In this document: in pieces, positions 1-8,452 of the stretch
Layout: every line of letters begins with the position of its first letter
Numbering within the stretch: the first letter of the stretch is position 1
Source: Cupriavidus sp. U2
GTDB lineage: Bacteria; Pseudomonadota; Gammaproteobacteria; Burkholderiales; Burkholderiaceae
NCBI RefSeq assembly: GCF_009663685.2
Contig: NZ_RCOG02000015.1
Span: 208 to 64,207, forward strand
Reading direction: 5' to 3'
Length of the DNA stretch: 64,000 bases
Position numbers and translations under genes: made by a program
Notes under the pieces: model-generated
What the model saw: the letters and a program-made list of their open reading frames with translations, nothing else
Told to the model about the DNA's origin: nothing
Database searches by the model: none

Positions 1-40
1 TTAAGCTAACCAGTACTAATTGCCCGTAAGGCTTGATCCT
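1..40 (+). rRNA. rrl: 23S ribosomal RNA, 3' end only
   Basis: The first 40 bases match the conserved 3' end of bacterial 23S rRNA: the CTAACCAGTACTAATTGCCC block followed by the closing helix strand that ends near GCTTGATCCT. The rest of the gene lies outside the window. A 5S gene follows after a 120-base spacer in the usual order. The exact 3' base is estimated. Confidence 0.9.
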
Positions 41-160
41 ATAACCAGTGTGTTTGACCTGGTGGGACCCGAGTCCGCGTGTGCCACAGGCATACAACAC
101 AACCCCCTTACTACACCCCAGATTCGCTGCGCTGATGCATCTCAGCGCGGCAACCCCTCA

Positions 161-277
161 TGCCTGGTGACCATAGCGAGTTGGAACCACCCCTTCCCAT
201 CCCGAACAGGACCGTGAAACGACTTTGCGCCGATGATAGTGCGGACTACCCGTGTGAAAGTAGGTCATCGCCAGGCT
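161..277 (+). rRNA. rrf: 5S ribosomal RNA
   Basis: About 117 bases with the 5S layout. The 5' strand TGCCTGGTGACCATAGCGAG pairs with the 3' strand TAGGTCATCGCCAGGC. The conserved CCCATCCCGAACAGG block is in the expected place. It sits 120 bases after the 23S end and directly before a terminator, so it closes the rRNA operon. Ends may be off by one or two bases. Confidence 0.95.
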
Positions 278-288
278 CTTATACCCAG

Positions 289-320
289 AACCCCCAAGCC
301 CCAAAGCTTGGGGGTTTTGC
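289..320 (+). terminator. Rho-independent terminator of the rRNA operon
   Basis: The inverted repeat CCCCCAAGC / GCTTGGGGG with a short loop is followed by TTTTGCTTTT, directly behind the 5S gene. Confidence 0.85.
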
Positions 321-421
321 TTTTGGGCGGGCGAAACGTGCGACCGAATACGACAACGCGAATCTCGTCGCTCTTGGCATCGGTGCAAACGCCTCGGTGC
401 CCGCGTATGATCGGCGCTGAC

Positions 422-808
422 ATGACCGCCGAAAAACTCTCCTCCGACGACACCGACGCTGCTGCCGATACCGACACGGATATCGAGGTCAGCACTGATA
501 CGGTCTGGTTTCTTTATCTGCTCGAATGCGAGGGCAATACGATTTATACCGGCGTGACGACTGACGTTAGCCGTCGATATGCCCAGCATATTGCCGGTAT
601 CGGCGCCAAATACACACGTGCTCGCAAGCCGCTGCGGCTGCTCGGCTGGATGGCGTTTCCGAATAAGTCCGAAGCCCTCAAGGCGGAAATCCGCACCAAG
701 CGGATGACCCCGGCCCAAAAACGTGCGATGTGTGGCACGCTGCAGCAAACGGCCGCCGCTGTAACGGGGCCGGAGCCGGATTCCCCCGCTACCGTCGATT
801 CGCCATAA
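422..808 (+). CDS. GIY-YIG nuclease superfamily protein (UPF0213-type)
   Basis: 128 residues from the ATG at 422. An acidic, low-complexity first 25 residues (many D, T and A) lead into a compact GIY-YIG domain: FLYLLEC, then IYTGVTTDVSRR with the catalytic-type Arg, then a KYTRARKPLRLL strand and a SEALKAEIRTKRMT helix carrying the expected Glu. Family members are small single-domain proteins of about 90-110 residues whose cellular role is poorly known. The acidic extension makes this one longer. An upstream in-frame ATG at 407 is possible, but frames further upstream run into the rRNA terminator. It shares a bidirectional terminator with ohr. Confidence 0.8.
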   Translation: MTAEKLSSDDTDAAADTDTDIEVSTDTVWFLYLLECEGNTIYTGVTTDVSRRYAQHIAGIGAKYTRARKPLRLLGWMAFPNKSEALKAEIRTKRMTPAQKRAMCGTLQQTAAAVTGPEPDSPATVDSP

Positions 809-811
809 AAA

Positions 812-838
812 ACGCCGGCCAATGGCCGGCGTGTTACT
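812..838. terminator. Bidirectional terminator between the GIY-YIG gene and ohr
   Basis: The perfect stem CGCCGGCC-AAT-GGCCGGCG is preceded by AAAAAA and followed by a weakly T-rich GTGTTACTTT. It lies between convergent genes and can serve both strands. Confidence 0.75.
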
Positions 839-855
839 TTGCCGATCGGGCCTTG

Positions 856-1284
856 TCAGACCACGATCAGGTTCACGTCGATATTGCCGCGCGTGGCGTT
901 GGAGTACGGGCACACCTGATGGGCGGCTTCCACCAGCTTCTGGGCGGCTTCCTTTTCCATGCCCGGCAGCGAGATCTTCAGTTCCACCTGAATACCAAAG
1001 CCCTGCGGAATCTGGCCGATGCCGACGGCGCCTTCGATCTTGGCATCAGGCGACACCGTAATCTTCTGCTGGCCGGCGACAAAGCGAATCGCACCGAGGA
1101 AGCAGGCCGAGTAACCCGCCGCGAACAGTTGCTCCGGATTCAGGCCGTTGCCAGCGCCGCCCATTTCCTTGGGCACTGCAAGCTTGACGTCCAGTTGGCC
1201 ATCCGACGTCGTCGCGCGGCCGTCGCGGCCACCGGTTGCGGATGCGTGGGCGGTGTACAGGACTTTTTCCAGTTTCATTTGCAC
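856..1284 (-). CDS. ohr: Organic hydroperoxide resistance protein (OsmC/Ohr family)
   Basis: 142 residues, the normal Ohr length. Ohr is a cytoplasmic thiol peroxidase that reduces organic hydroperoxides with electrons from lipoylated proteins. The two redox cysteines are in the family contexts: Cys near residue 61 in GYSACFLGA, and Cys near 125 in HQVCPYSNATRGN. The N-terminal VLYTAHASATGGRDGRA block is also typical. It lies 57 bases downstream of ohrR on the same strand, so the two probably form an operon under the OhrR operator ahead of ohrR. Family assignment is secure. Confidence 0.95.
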   Translation of the reverse strand: MQMKLEKVLYTAHASATGGRDGRATTSDGQLDVKLAVPKEMGGAGNGLNPEQLFAAGYSACFLGAIRFVAGQQKITVSPDAKIEGAVGIGQIPQGFGIQVELKISLPGMEKEAAQKLVEAAHQVCPYSNATRGNIDVNLIVV

Positions 1285-1341
1285 TCTCCTAGATTTGCCC
1301 GGGGGCGGGCAGCAGTTTCAAGATGCCGACCGAGTCGGCTG

Positions 1342-1815
1342 TCAATCTTCCGATCGCGCGTGTTCCAACGTCGACCGTAAGCCATGCAGTCGCGATGTCA
1401 GGGCCTGGATCTCTTCCACGGAACACTGCATCGCGCATAACAACCGTTCCGGGATGTCGGCTGCGGCACTTCGCAGGCCACGCCCGGCATCCGTCAAACT
1501 GACCAGCACTCGACGCTCGTCTTCGGCGTCGCGTCCGCGACGCACAAATCCCGCCGACTCGAGCCGCTTCAGCAGCGGCGTCAACGTGCCCGAATCGAGC
1601 GTCAGCCGACTGCCCAGTTCCGAAACGCTGACCTCGTCATGCTCCCACAGCACCAGCATCACTAGATACTGCGGATAAGTGAGTCCAAGCTCACCAAGAA
1701 TCGGCTTGTAGAGCTTGGTCATGGCCAATGACGTCGAATACAGGGCAAAACAGAGCTGCTGGTCCAGTTGCAGCCAGTCACCTGTCTTGGAAGGGGTCGT
1801 CGTTTGCGTCGTCAT
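1342..1815 (-). CDS. ohrR: Organic-peroxide-sensing MarR-family repressor OhrR
   Basis: 157 residues with a MarR winged-helix core (about 45-110: PQYLVMLVLW, SVSELGSRLTLDSGTLTPLLKRLE, then the wing DEDERRVLVSLT). The sensing cysteine is Cys22 (QLCFALYS), and a second cysteine, Cys127, stands where two-cysteine OhrR proteins such as that of Xanthomonas have their resolving residue; Cys131 is also present. Oxidation of Cys22 by organic hydroperoxides is known to release OhrR from DNA. A near-perfect palindrome starts six bases ahead of the start codon. Together with ohr downstream this points to an autoregulated ohrR-ohr operon. Confidence 0.93.
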   Translation of the reverse strand: MTTQTTTPSKTGDWLQLDQQLCFALYSTSLAMTKLYKPILGELGLTYPQYLVMLVLWEHDEVSVSELGSRLTLDSGTLTPLLKRLESAGFVRRGRDAEDERRVLVSLTDAGRGLRSAAADIPERLLCAMQCSVEEIQALTSRLHGLRSTLEHARSED

Positions 1816-1820
1816 GGCTA

Positions 1821-1853
1821 TATCTTATACACAATTAAATTGTGTGCAAGATA
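1821..1853. promoter_or_regulatory. OhrR operator
   Basis: A 33-base near-perfect inverted repeat with arms TATCTTATACACAATT and AATTGTGTGCAAGATA around a central A. The core ACAATT-A-AATTGT matches the TACAATT/AATTGTA pattern known for OhrR boxes. It sits immediately upstream of ohrR, where it would cover the promoter. Confidence 0.85.
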
Positions 1854-2041
1854 AATTTTCTATCGGCCCTATGAAGGATAGGGGCGGGCCGTGACAGATC
1901 AAAGCGGATCAAAGGCGGATGCCGTACGACCTTTGTACAGTCGCCCCGGTGACAAGCCTTAAGTCTGGTTTAAGTGTGGGTGCATAGGATGGCCCTGTCG
2001 CGCCCACCCGGCGCTGTCCCTCATCCAGAAAGGAAAGCACC

Positions 2042-3499
2042 ATGATTCGCCAGACTCTTGCCCGTTCCGCAGTCGGTGTTGCCGCGCTTGCTGCCCTGGC
2101 CGGCGGATACGCCTATCTCCAGAAAGACGCGATCACCCCCGGCTATGCAGCGCCGACCCCAGCCGTTGCCGCCGCCGCCGCCGTGGCCACCCCGACTGAC
2201 TTCTCGGGCATCGTCGACCAGTTCGGTCCCGCTGTGGTCAATATCAGCGTGACGGCCCGCGCGCAGCGCACCTCGGCGCAAGTGCCGTCGGGCATGGACC
2301 CGGACGATCCGCTGTTCCAGTTCTTCAAGCGCTTCGGTCCGCAGTTCCAGGGGCCGCAGAGCCAGCAGCCGCAGCTTGTGAAAGGCCTGGGCTCGGGCTT
2401 TATCGTCAGTCCCGATGGCTTGATCCTGACCAATGCCCACGTGGTCGACAACGCCACGGAGGTCACCGTCAAGCTGACCGACCGCCGCGAGTTCAAGGCC
2501 AAGGTGCTGGGCAGCGATCCGCAGACCGATATCGCCGTGATCCGTATCGATGCCAAGGACCTGCCGACGGTACGACTCGGCGATCCGTCGAAGATTCGTG
2601 TCGGCGAACCCGTGCTGGCCATCGGCTCGCCCTATGGCTTCGAGAACACGGTGACGGCGGGCATCGTCAGCGCCAAGTCTCGTTCGCTGCCGGATGATAC
2701 CTACGTGCCGTTCATCCAGACCGATGTGGCCGTGAATCCGGGCAACTCGGGCGGCCCGCTGTTCAACCAGCGTGGCGAGGTCATCGGCATCAATTCGCAG
2801 ATCTACAGCCAGACCGGCGGCTATCAGGGCCTGTCGTTCGCGATTCCGATCGACGTGGCCAGGAAGGTCGAGCAGCAGCTTGTTGCCCACGGCAAGGTCA
2901 CGCGCGGCCGCCTTGGCATCTCGGTGCAGGAAGTCAACCAGGCGCTGGCGCAGTCGTTCAAGTTGCCCAAGCCGGCCGGCGCATTGGTGAACTCGGTCGA
3001 GCCGGACAGCCCGGCCGCGCAGGCCGGCCTGAAGCCCGGCGACGTGATCGTGCAGCTTGGCAATGACGTGATCGACCACTCCGGCGATCTGCCCGAGCAC
3101 GTGGCAGACCTGCAGCCCGGCACCAAGACCGATCTCAAGGTGATTCGCAAGGGCGAGCCGCTGACGCTGAGCGTGAAGATTGGCGCCGTGAAGGACAGCG
3201 CCGTGGCCCAGGGCAAGGGCGGTGGTGAAGTGGGTGGCCGTCTGGGCCTGGCCGTGCGGCCGTTGACGCCGGCCGAAAGGCGCGACAGCGGTATCGATGG
3301 CGGCCTCGTGGTCGAAGACGTGGCGGGGCCGGCCGCGCGTGTCGGCATCCAGCCCGGCGACGTCATCCTGTCGCTCAACGGCACGCCGATTTCCTCGGCC
3401 GAGCAACTGCGTTCGCTGGTGTCGAAATCGGGCAAGCAGGTGGCCCTGCTGGTGCAGCGCGACGACGCGCGGATCTTCATTCCGCTCGACCTCGGCTGA
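2042..3499 (+). CDS. degP: Periplasmic Do-family serine protease (DegP/MucD-like)
   Basis: 485 residues. A short positively charged N-terminus and hydrophobic stretch (about 9-22) look like a signal peptide or anchor. The trypsin-like domain (about 52-270) carries the complete triad: His133 in TNAHVVD, Asp163 in QTDIAVIRID, Ser236 in NPGNSGGPLF. Two PDZ domains follow (about 285-375 and 395-480). This is the layout of envelope proteases that degrade misfolded proteins. It is preceded by an AGAAAGGAAAGCACC Shine-Dalgarno region. The call between DegP, DegQ and MucD cannot be made from sequence alone. A GTATAC-rich hairpin follows the gene. Confidence 0.93.
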   Translation: MIRQTLARSAVGVAALAALAGGYAYLQKDAITPGYAAPTPAVAAAAAVATPTDFSGIVDQFGPAVVNISVTARAQRTSAQVPSGMDPDDPLFQFFKRFGPQFQGPQSQQPQLVKGLGSGFIVSPDGLILTNAHVVDNATEVTVKLTDRREFKAKVLGSDPQTDIAVIRIDAKDLPTVRLGDPSKIRVGEPVLAIGSPYGFENTVTAGIVSAKSRSLPDDTYVPFIQTDVAVNPGNSGGPLFNQRGEVIGINSQIYSQTGGYQGLSFAIPIDVARKVEQQLVAHGKVTRGRLGISVQEVNQALAQSFKLPKPAGALVNSVEPDSPAAQAGLKPGDVIVQLGNDVIDHSGDLPEHVADLQPGTKTDLKVIRKGEPLTLSVKIGAVKDSAVAQGKGGGEVGGRLGLAVRPLTPAERRDSGIDGGLVVEDVAGPAARVGIQPGDVILSLNGTPISSAEQLRSLVSKSGKQVALLVQRDDARIFIPLDLG

Positions 3500-3534
3500 C
3501 CTCTGGCGCAAGCGGTTTACGCTTCGCAAAACAC

Positions 3535-3595
3535 GTATACGGCAGGTATACGACAGGTGTCCGGCGGGCGTATACGTATACGCGTATACGCCCGC
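3535..3595. repeat. GTATAC-rich repeat ending in a 12-bp hairpin
   Basis: Five GTATAC hexamers start at 3535, 3546, 3570, 3576 and 3584. The last three form an inverted repeat, GCGGGCGTATAC (3564-3575) and GTATACGCCCGC (3584-3595), with an eight-base loop. It may end degP transcription but has no T run. Confidence 0.6.
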
Positions 3596-3742
3596 AAACC
3601 CTTGCCAGAAGCGGAATTCTGGGCGACAAAACACCCCAAAGAGATGTTTGAACAGGTATGATCTCGACTGCGATGCATGAAGCGTGTGGTGACTCACGTC
3701 ACCACTTCAGGTTCTTGCTGAATCGACAGAAGAAGGAAGTCT

Positions 3743-4066
3743 ATGCAGTTGGATTTCAACCGCGCCCCCATCTCGCCCGGCACCGATCTGGCGAGGCGCC
3801 TGGCGCCAGTTGCCAGAAAGGCGACGGCACGTCGGCGCAAGAAGGAAGTCCCGCCCCACTGGGAGCGCGGCTACCGCTCCCACTACTACCGTAACGAACG
3901 TGGCGACAAGCTCGGCGAAGTCCGCTTGTCCGATCGCGGCGATCTGCCCGTGGTCTACCATTGGGCGGCCGGCAACTATTCCGGCGCCGAGGGCTCGCTC
4001 GCGCATGCACGCGCCCGTGTGGAAGAAACGGTTGGCTTCGGCATGCGCCAGCTGTCGTTGTTCTGA
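3743..4066 (+). CDS. Conserved hypothetical protein, 107 residues
   Basis: The start has a good Shine-Dalgarno (GAAGGAAG). The protein is basic in its first third (RKATARRRKKEV), then has an aromatic patch, HWERGYRSHYYRNERGDKLG, and a short beta-rich section, EVRLSDRGDLPVVYHWAAG. It ends in a helix with the last residues RQLSLF, which resembles a beta-clamp-binding (QLSLF) motif. No signal peptide or membrane segment is visible. I do not recognise the family. The C-terminal QLSLF invites the inference of sliding-clamp contact, but this is not shown. Confidence 0.7.
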   Translation: MQLDFNRAPISPGTDLARRLAPVARKATARRRKKEVPPHWERGYRSHYYRNERGDKLGEVRLSDRGDLPVVYHWAAGNYSGAEGSLAHARARVEETVGFGMRQLSLF

Positions 4067-4227
4067 AGCTGGCGTTTCACAGCTTCCGCCGAACAGTCCG
4101 AGACTGAACCGCGTGCCTGACACAGGCATGCATGCTCTCCGCGATGGCATGACCGCCGCCATTGCCGCGCTGTCGCCAGCGTCCCGGTAGTACCTCCTCC
4201 GCATTGCATCTCATTGCATCTGCCAGG

Positions 4228-5799
4228 CTAGTCCAGCCGGCGTTGCACAAGCATGAAGACCGCAGCCACCAGCGCGATCGCGGCAATCAACCGATAGAGA
4301 TCTTCGCAGGCAATCAGCCGCGCCTGTTGGTCGACGATCGCAGCCATTTGCGCCAGGGCGCCGGCATGCGCCTGCCCGGCATCGAACCCGCGCGCCGCCA
4401 GCAGGGACTGTGCCGTGTGCATCCAGCCGTCGGTTTCGGCCGGACGCTGGCCGATGGCATGTACCAGGCTCGTATGCACCGCGAACTGGCGGTTCTGCAG
4501 CAGCACCGCGCCCAGCGATGACGCAAACGAACTGGCAATCTGCCGCACCAGGTTCTTGCTGCGATAGCCGTGCGCAAAGTCATCGCCGCTCAGCGTGCGG
4601 AAGGTCAGCCCGGCAATCGGGATGATGACCATCACGCCGAACAGCCCCTTGGCGATGAGTCCGGGCACCAGGGCCGCCGGGGCGATGTCCGGTGGCATGA
4701 ACGAGAAGAACGCCATCGCGGCCGCCATCAGCAGCAGGCCTGTCACCATCACCGGCTTCTTGTGCGCGAGCCGGCGCGCCACGCGCAGGTAGACCCAGAT
4801 GCCCGCCAGGCTGATCAACGCAGCCAGTGTGTTGAGCCATCCGGTGGTGGCCAGCGGAAAGCGCAGGGCCTGCTCGGCATAGATCGGAAACACATAGCTG
4901 CTCAGGTTGCTGATCATGTAATAGACGAAATACATGGCCAGTCCCGTCATATACACGGGTTGCCGCAGCGCGCGCAGATGCAGCACCGGTGTGTGGTGAT
5001 GCCACTGCTGCCAGAGGAACACACCGAGCAGGGCCAGCGCGACCGCCGCGGCCACGCCCACGCGCAGCGGATGCGAAAAGATGTCGAAGCGCGCTTCGGT
5101 CATCGACGCCTGCAACGCGACGACCGCCACGCCGAACAGCAGCAGCGGACCCAGCGCCGGACCTTCCTGATCGGCGCGGGGTTCGGCATCGGGCAGCAGC
5201 AGCCAAGTGCCCACGGCGGCCAGCGCCGCGAACGGCAGCACGCCGTAGAACACGTCCTGCCACACGCCGTGCTCCACCAGTTCGGCAGCAAACGCCGGCG
5301 CCATGGCCGATGCGCAAAAAATCCCGAGCATAAAGAAGCGTGACGCGCGTGGCCGGTCGGCGGGCGCGAACATCAGGTTCACCAGGATGCGGCAGCTTGT
5401 GAACAGCGCGCCGCCGCCCACGCCCTGCATGAAGCGGGCAACGACCATTTGCGGCAAGCCTGTGCTGGTGGCCGCCACGACCGTGCCGGACATGAACAGC
5501 AGCAGCGATCCGGTCAGGTAGTAGCGGTACCCAAAACGCTGCGCCAGCCATTGCTGCTTGAGAATCATCATCATGCTGCCGACCGCGTATGCGGCCTGCA
5601 CCAGCGCGAAGCTGCGCGGGTCCGCGTCGATGCCGCCGACGATATGGCTCGACGCAAACACGAACATGATGTTTTCGAGGAACTCGACACCCGTGGTCAG
5701 GCCCAGCAGCATCATGAGCAACGTCTGCCGCTGCCGATGACTGAGCAGCCGCAGCCAGCGCATGCCGGCGCGCAAACGGTGCCACGCGCTTGCCTGCAT
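4228..5799 (-). CDS. DHA2-type MFS drug efflux transporter
   Basis: 523 residues with about 14 hydrophobic segments, the size and topology of the EmrB/QacA (DHA2) branch of the major facilitator superfamily. Visible features include an early YAVGSMMMILKQQWLAQRFGYRYY loop replacing the usual motif A region and a VVARFMQGVGGGALFTSCRILV motif-C-like segment. The start at 5799 was chosen because it lies two bases after the stop of the upstream marR gene; longer frames run through that gene. The pair is almost certainly one operon, with MarR controlling pump expression. Substrate unknown. No membrane-fusion protein gene is adjacent, unlike emrAB. Confidence 0.88.
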   Translation of the reverse strand: MQASAWHRLRAGMRWLRLLSHRQRQTLLMMLLGLTTGVEFLENIMFVFASSHIVGGIDADPRSFALVQAAYAVGSMMMILKQQWLAQRFGYRYYLTGSLLLFMSGTVVAATSTGLPQMVVARFMQGVGGGALFTSCRILVNLMFAPADRPRASRFFMLGIFCASAMAPAFAAELVEHGVWQDVFYGVLPFAALAAVGTWLLLPDAEPRADQEGPALGPLLLFGVAVVALQASMTEARFDIFSHPLRVGVAAAVALALLGVFLWQQWHHHTPVLHLRALRQPVYMTGLAMYFVYYMISNLSSYVFPIYAEQALRFPLATTGWLNTLAALISLAGIWVYLRVARRLAHKKPVMVTGLLLMAAAMAFFSFMPPDIAPAALVPGLIAKGLFGVMVIIPIAGLTFRTLSGDDFAHGYRSKNLVRQIASSFASSLGAVLLQNRQFAVHTSLVHAIGQRPAETDGWMHTAQSLLAARGFDAGQAHAGALAQMAAIVDQQARLIACEDLYRLIAAIALVAAVFMLVQRRLD

Positions 5800-5801
5800 C
5801 G

Positions 5802-6299
5802 TCACGGCTTGCCTGCTGCCAGCGCGGCCAGATGCTCGTGCAGCGTGCCCAGGTCGCGCGTGGCCGTGGCCAGGCCGTCCTGGCCCAGTGGCGCCCACGC
5901 CTGGCCATAGGCGGCATGCACGGCGGGCGCGGCGCGATCCAGCAGCGCGTGGGCGGCCGGCGTCAGCGTCAGTTCCAGGCTGCGCCGGTCGTGCTCCGAC
6001 GTCTTGCGTTGTACCAGGCCCCGCGCCTGCAGGCCATCGATCAACCGCGTCATCTGCGTGCGCGTGGCGTCGATGGACATGCCCAGTTCCGATGGCATGG
6101 TCGGCTCGCCCGCGTCGATCGCCAGCATGCTGATCACCAGGTATTGGCTCAGGTCGAGTTCGAAGGGCGCCAGGGCGCGCTCGATGTGAAGCCGAAGCAA
6201 CCTTGCGGAACGCAGCAGCAATCGCGAGGCCATGATGAGGTCGCGCGGGGCGTCGGGGTGCTCGGCGCAGAACCGGTCGATGCGGCGTTCAAACGACAT
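5802..6299 (-). CDS. MarR-family regulator of the adjacent efflux pump
   Basis: 165 residues from the ATG at 6299. The helical N-terminus (RFCAEHPDAPRDLIMASRLLLRSARLLR) is followed by a winged helix-turn-helix with ISMLAIDAGEPTMPSELGMSIDATRTQMTRLIDGLQARGLVQRK and the wing SEHDRRSLELTLT. It ends two bases before the MFS gene. An inverted repeat directly upstream is a likely autoregulatory operator. By analogy with other marR-pump pairs it should repress the pump and respond to a small aromatic ligand; that is inference. Confidence 0.9.
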   Translation of the reverse strand: MSFERRIDRFCAEHPDAPRDLIMASRLLLRSARLLRLHIERALAPFELDLSQYLVISMLAIDAGEPTMPSELGMSIDATRTQMTRLIDGLQARGLVQRKTSEHDRRSLELTLTPAAHALLDRAAPAVHAAYGQAWAPLGQDGLATATRDLGTLHEHLAALAAGKP

Positions 6300-6302
6300 A
6301 TC

Positions 6303-6335
6303 AGTTTCATCTGTAATAGTTACGTATGAAACTAT
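6303..6335. promoter_or_regulatory. Candidate operator of the marR-MFS operon
   Basis: Two overlapping inverted repeats, AGTTTCAT...ATGAAACT (6303-6333) and ATAGTT-N8-AACTAT (6316-6335), lie three bases upstream of the marR start codon. Confidence 0.55.
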
Positions 6336-6433
6336 ATGCGTGGATCTGTGACCCCGCAAGGTTCTCCGGCTGGACGGTGTGGACGGCCAGCCGGACGATC
6401 CGGCGTTTAAAGGATCTGCGGTATCCGGGCCAC

Positions 6434-8452
6434 TCAGCCGCGTCCCAGGCTTCGTCCCAGTTCGCGCAACGCCTTGCGCAGTCGGGCGACGATGTTGGCC
6501 TGCGTCGTCGCATCGGGCACGCCGTAGCGCCAGGCCACATAAATGTCAGTGAACGCTCGCACTGAGGATGCAGCGTGTGGCAGTGCGGTTTCGGCCCGTG
6601 TCGCGAAGGCGTGGGGCCCTTCCGCCATGCCGCGCGCAATGCCCTGGCGCGCCAGCACGGCGCAGTACCGGTCGTACAGCGCCTGGACAGGGTCCACACG
6701 ACGGCGGCGCAGCCACATCGGTGCCAGCGCGGCCAGGCTCAATAGGCCGATGCCGATGGCCAGCAACTGTGGCAGCCGGTCGCCCAGACCGGCCTGTTCC
6801 AGCAGGCGGTATTGCTGGCCGCGATCGTATTCGAGCACCCAGCGTTGCCATTTGTAGGTCAGCCCGTCGAGGCCCCAGCGCAGCTCGCGCAGCCAGCCCG
6901 GCGCGCGGAGGTCGCGCAGCGCCCCGAGGTCCTCGCTTGCCAGCGCCGCATCGACGCCACTTTCCACGCGGCTCGGTGCCACGGCGCTGGTGGGGTCCAC
7001 CCGCACCCAGCCGCGTCCGGCCAGCCAGACCTCGGCCCAGGCATGGGCATCCGACTGGCGGATGACATAGTGATTGCCCAGCGGGTTGTACTCGCCGCCC
7101 TGGTAGCCGATCACCACGCGCGCGGGCACGCCGGCGGCGCGCATCAGGAAGACGAAGCTGCTGGCGTAGTGTTCGCAGAAGCCGCGCCGTGTATCGAACA
7201 GGAAGCTGTCGACCTGCGCCTTGCCCAGCGGCGGCGGCGACAGCGTGTACGCGAATGGCGCCTCGGCGAACAGCCGCATGGCGGCCTGCACGCGCTGCCA
7301 TGGGTCGGCGTAGCGCGCCATCCAGCCGGCGGCCAGCGCGCGGCTGCGGGGGTTGCCTTCGGGCAGCGCCAGCGACATTTGCAGCGCGCGGCGGGTCAGC
7401 GGCTGCGGCACCCCCTGCAGCCATGACCGCGCGCGATAGCGCAGGGGCCGGTCCACCGGGCTGCGGGCAAAGAACTCACCGTCCGCCGAGTGCCAGGCGG
7501 CCAGGCTGTCCGACACCGCCACGCCACGGTCCAGCAGATAGAGCCAGGTCTTCTGCGTGGCCTCCAGCGTCACGTTGTACTCGCGCGGACTCGCACCGCC
7601 CGGCCCGGCTGCGACGTGGTCAGCGCCATCCCCCTCGTTGCGCAAGCCCGCAGCCTGTCGCGTCGGCGGTTCATCGTCGGGCCGCCACGCCGCGCCGTCG
7701 TAGTTCCACAGCACCCGGGCGCGCCAGTACAAGGCACTGACGGGCAGCGCATCGCCGTCGATATCGGCGCGGAAGGCCACCTCGGGCGAGCGGATCAGTT
7801 GGCCGATGCTACCGGGGCGCATCGTGTCGCTCATGCCCGTGCGCCCGACTGGCTCGGATTGCGGCAGGCGCCAGAGCGGATGATCGAGCCGCGGAAACAG
7901 CACGAACAGGAACAGCGCCCAGGGCAGACCGAACAGCGCCATGCGGCCCAGCAGCGGCCAGATGGCCAGGCGCCCACGCGCTTCGGGATGATGGAACAGC
8001 AGCCAGTTGCGCAGGATCCACGCGCCGATGGCCATGCTGTAGAGCGCCAGCCAGAACGGCTGGTCTTCCAGGTACAGCGTCAGCAGCAGATAGAACGACA
8101 GCTGGGTGACCAGCGTGGCATCGGCCAGCGCCCGCGTTTCCAGCAGCTTGAGGATCACGAACGCGGCCAGCAAGGCCACGCACAGTTCGCGCCCGAGGCC
8201 GCCCCCGCCGCGCCAGACCAGCGCCCCGGCAATCAGCAGCACCAGCATCGCCGTTGTGCCGACGATCAGCTTCGACGGCAGCGGGGCCCGCTGGCGCCAC
8301 AGCAGCCAGCGCCATGCCAGCAGCAATACCAGCAGCACGCTGACGGACACGGGCAGCGAACGGGGCTGCGGCGCCAGCACCAGCGCCAGCTGGCCGATCA
8401 GCATGCCGTGTTCCTGATGGCCGAGCGCGCGGGGGGGAAGCGATGCCTTCAT
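6434..8452 (-). CDS. Membrane-anchored transglutaminase-like protein (TgpA type)
   Basis: 672 residues. The N-terminal DUF3488 part has about six membrane segments (roughly 18-185). A periplasmic transglutaminase-core domain follows, with the full papain-like triad: Cys426 in RGFCEHYASSF, His470 in SDAHAWAEVW, Asp487 in RVDPTSAV. One more membrane segment near 565-585 leads to a cytoplasmic DUF4129-like tail. This is the architecture of Pseudomonas TgpA, an essential inner-membrane protein with a periplasmic transglutaminase fold. It is last in the moxR-DUF58-tgpA operon, its start overlapping the DUF58 stop by four bases. Confidence 0.92.
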   Translation of the reverse strand: MKASLPPRALGHQEHGMLIGQLALVLAPQPRSLPVSVSVLLVLLLAWRWLLWRQRAPLPSKLIVGTTAMLVLLIAGALVWRGGGGLGRELCVALLAAFVILKLLETRALADATLVTQLSFYLLLTLYLEDQPFWLALYSMAIGAWILRNWLLFHHPEARGRLAIWPLLGRMALFGLPWALFLFVLFPRLDHPLWRLPQSEPVGRTGMSDTMRPGSIGQLIRSPEVAFRADIDGDALPVSALYWRARVLWNYDGAAWRPDDEPPTRQAAGLRNEGDGADHVAAGPGGASPREYNVTLEATQKTWLYLLDRGVAVSDSLAAWHSADGEFFARSPVDRPLRYRARSWLQGVPQPLTRRALQMSLALPEGNPRSRALAAGWMARYADPWQRVQAAMRLFAEAPFAYTLSPPPLGKAQVDSFLFDTRRGFCEHYASSFVFLMRAAGVPARVVIGYQGGEYNPLGNHYVIRQSDAHAWAEVWLAGRGWVRVDPTSAVAPSRVESGVDAALASEDLGALRDLRAPGWLRELRWGLDGLTYKWQRWVLEYDRGQQYRLLEQAGLGDRLPQLLAIGIGLLSLAALAPMWLRRRRVDPVQALYDRYCAVLARQGIARGMAEGPHAFATRAETALPHAASSVRAFTDIYVAWRYGVPDATTQANIVARLRKALRELGRSLGRG

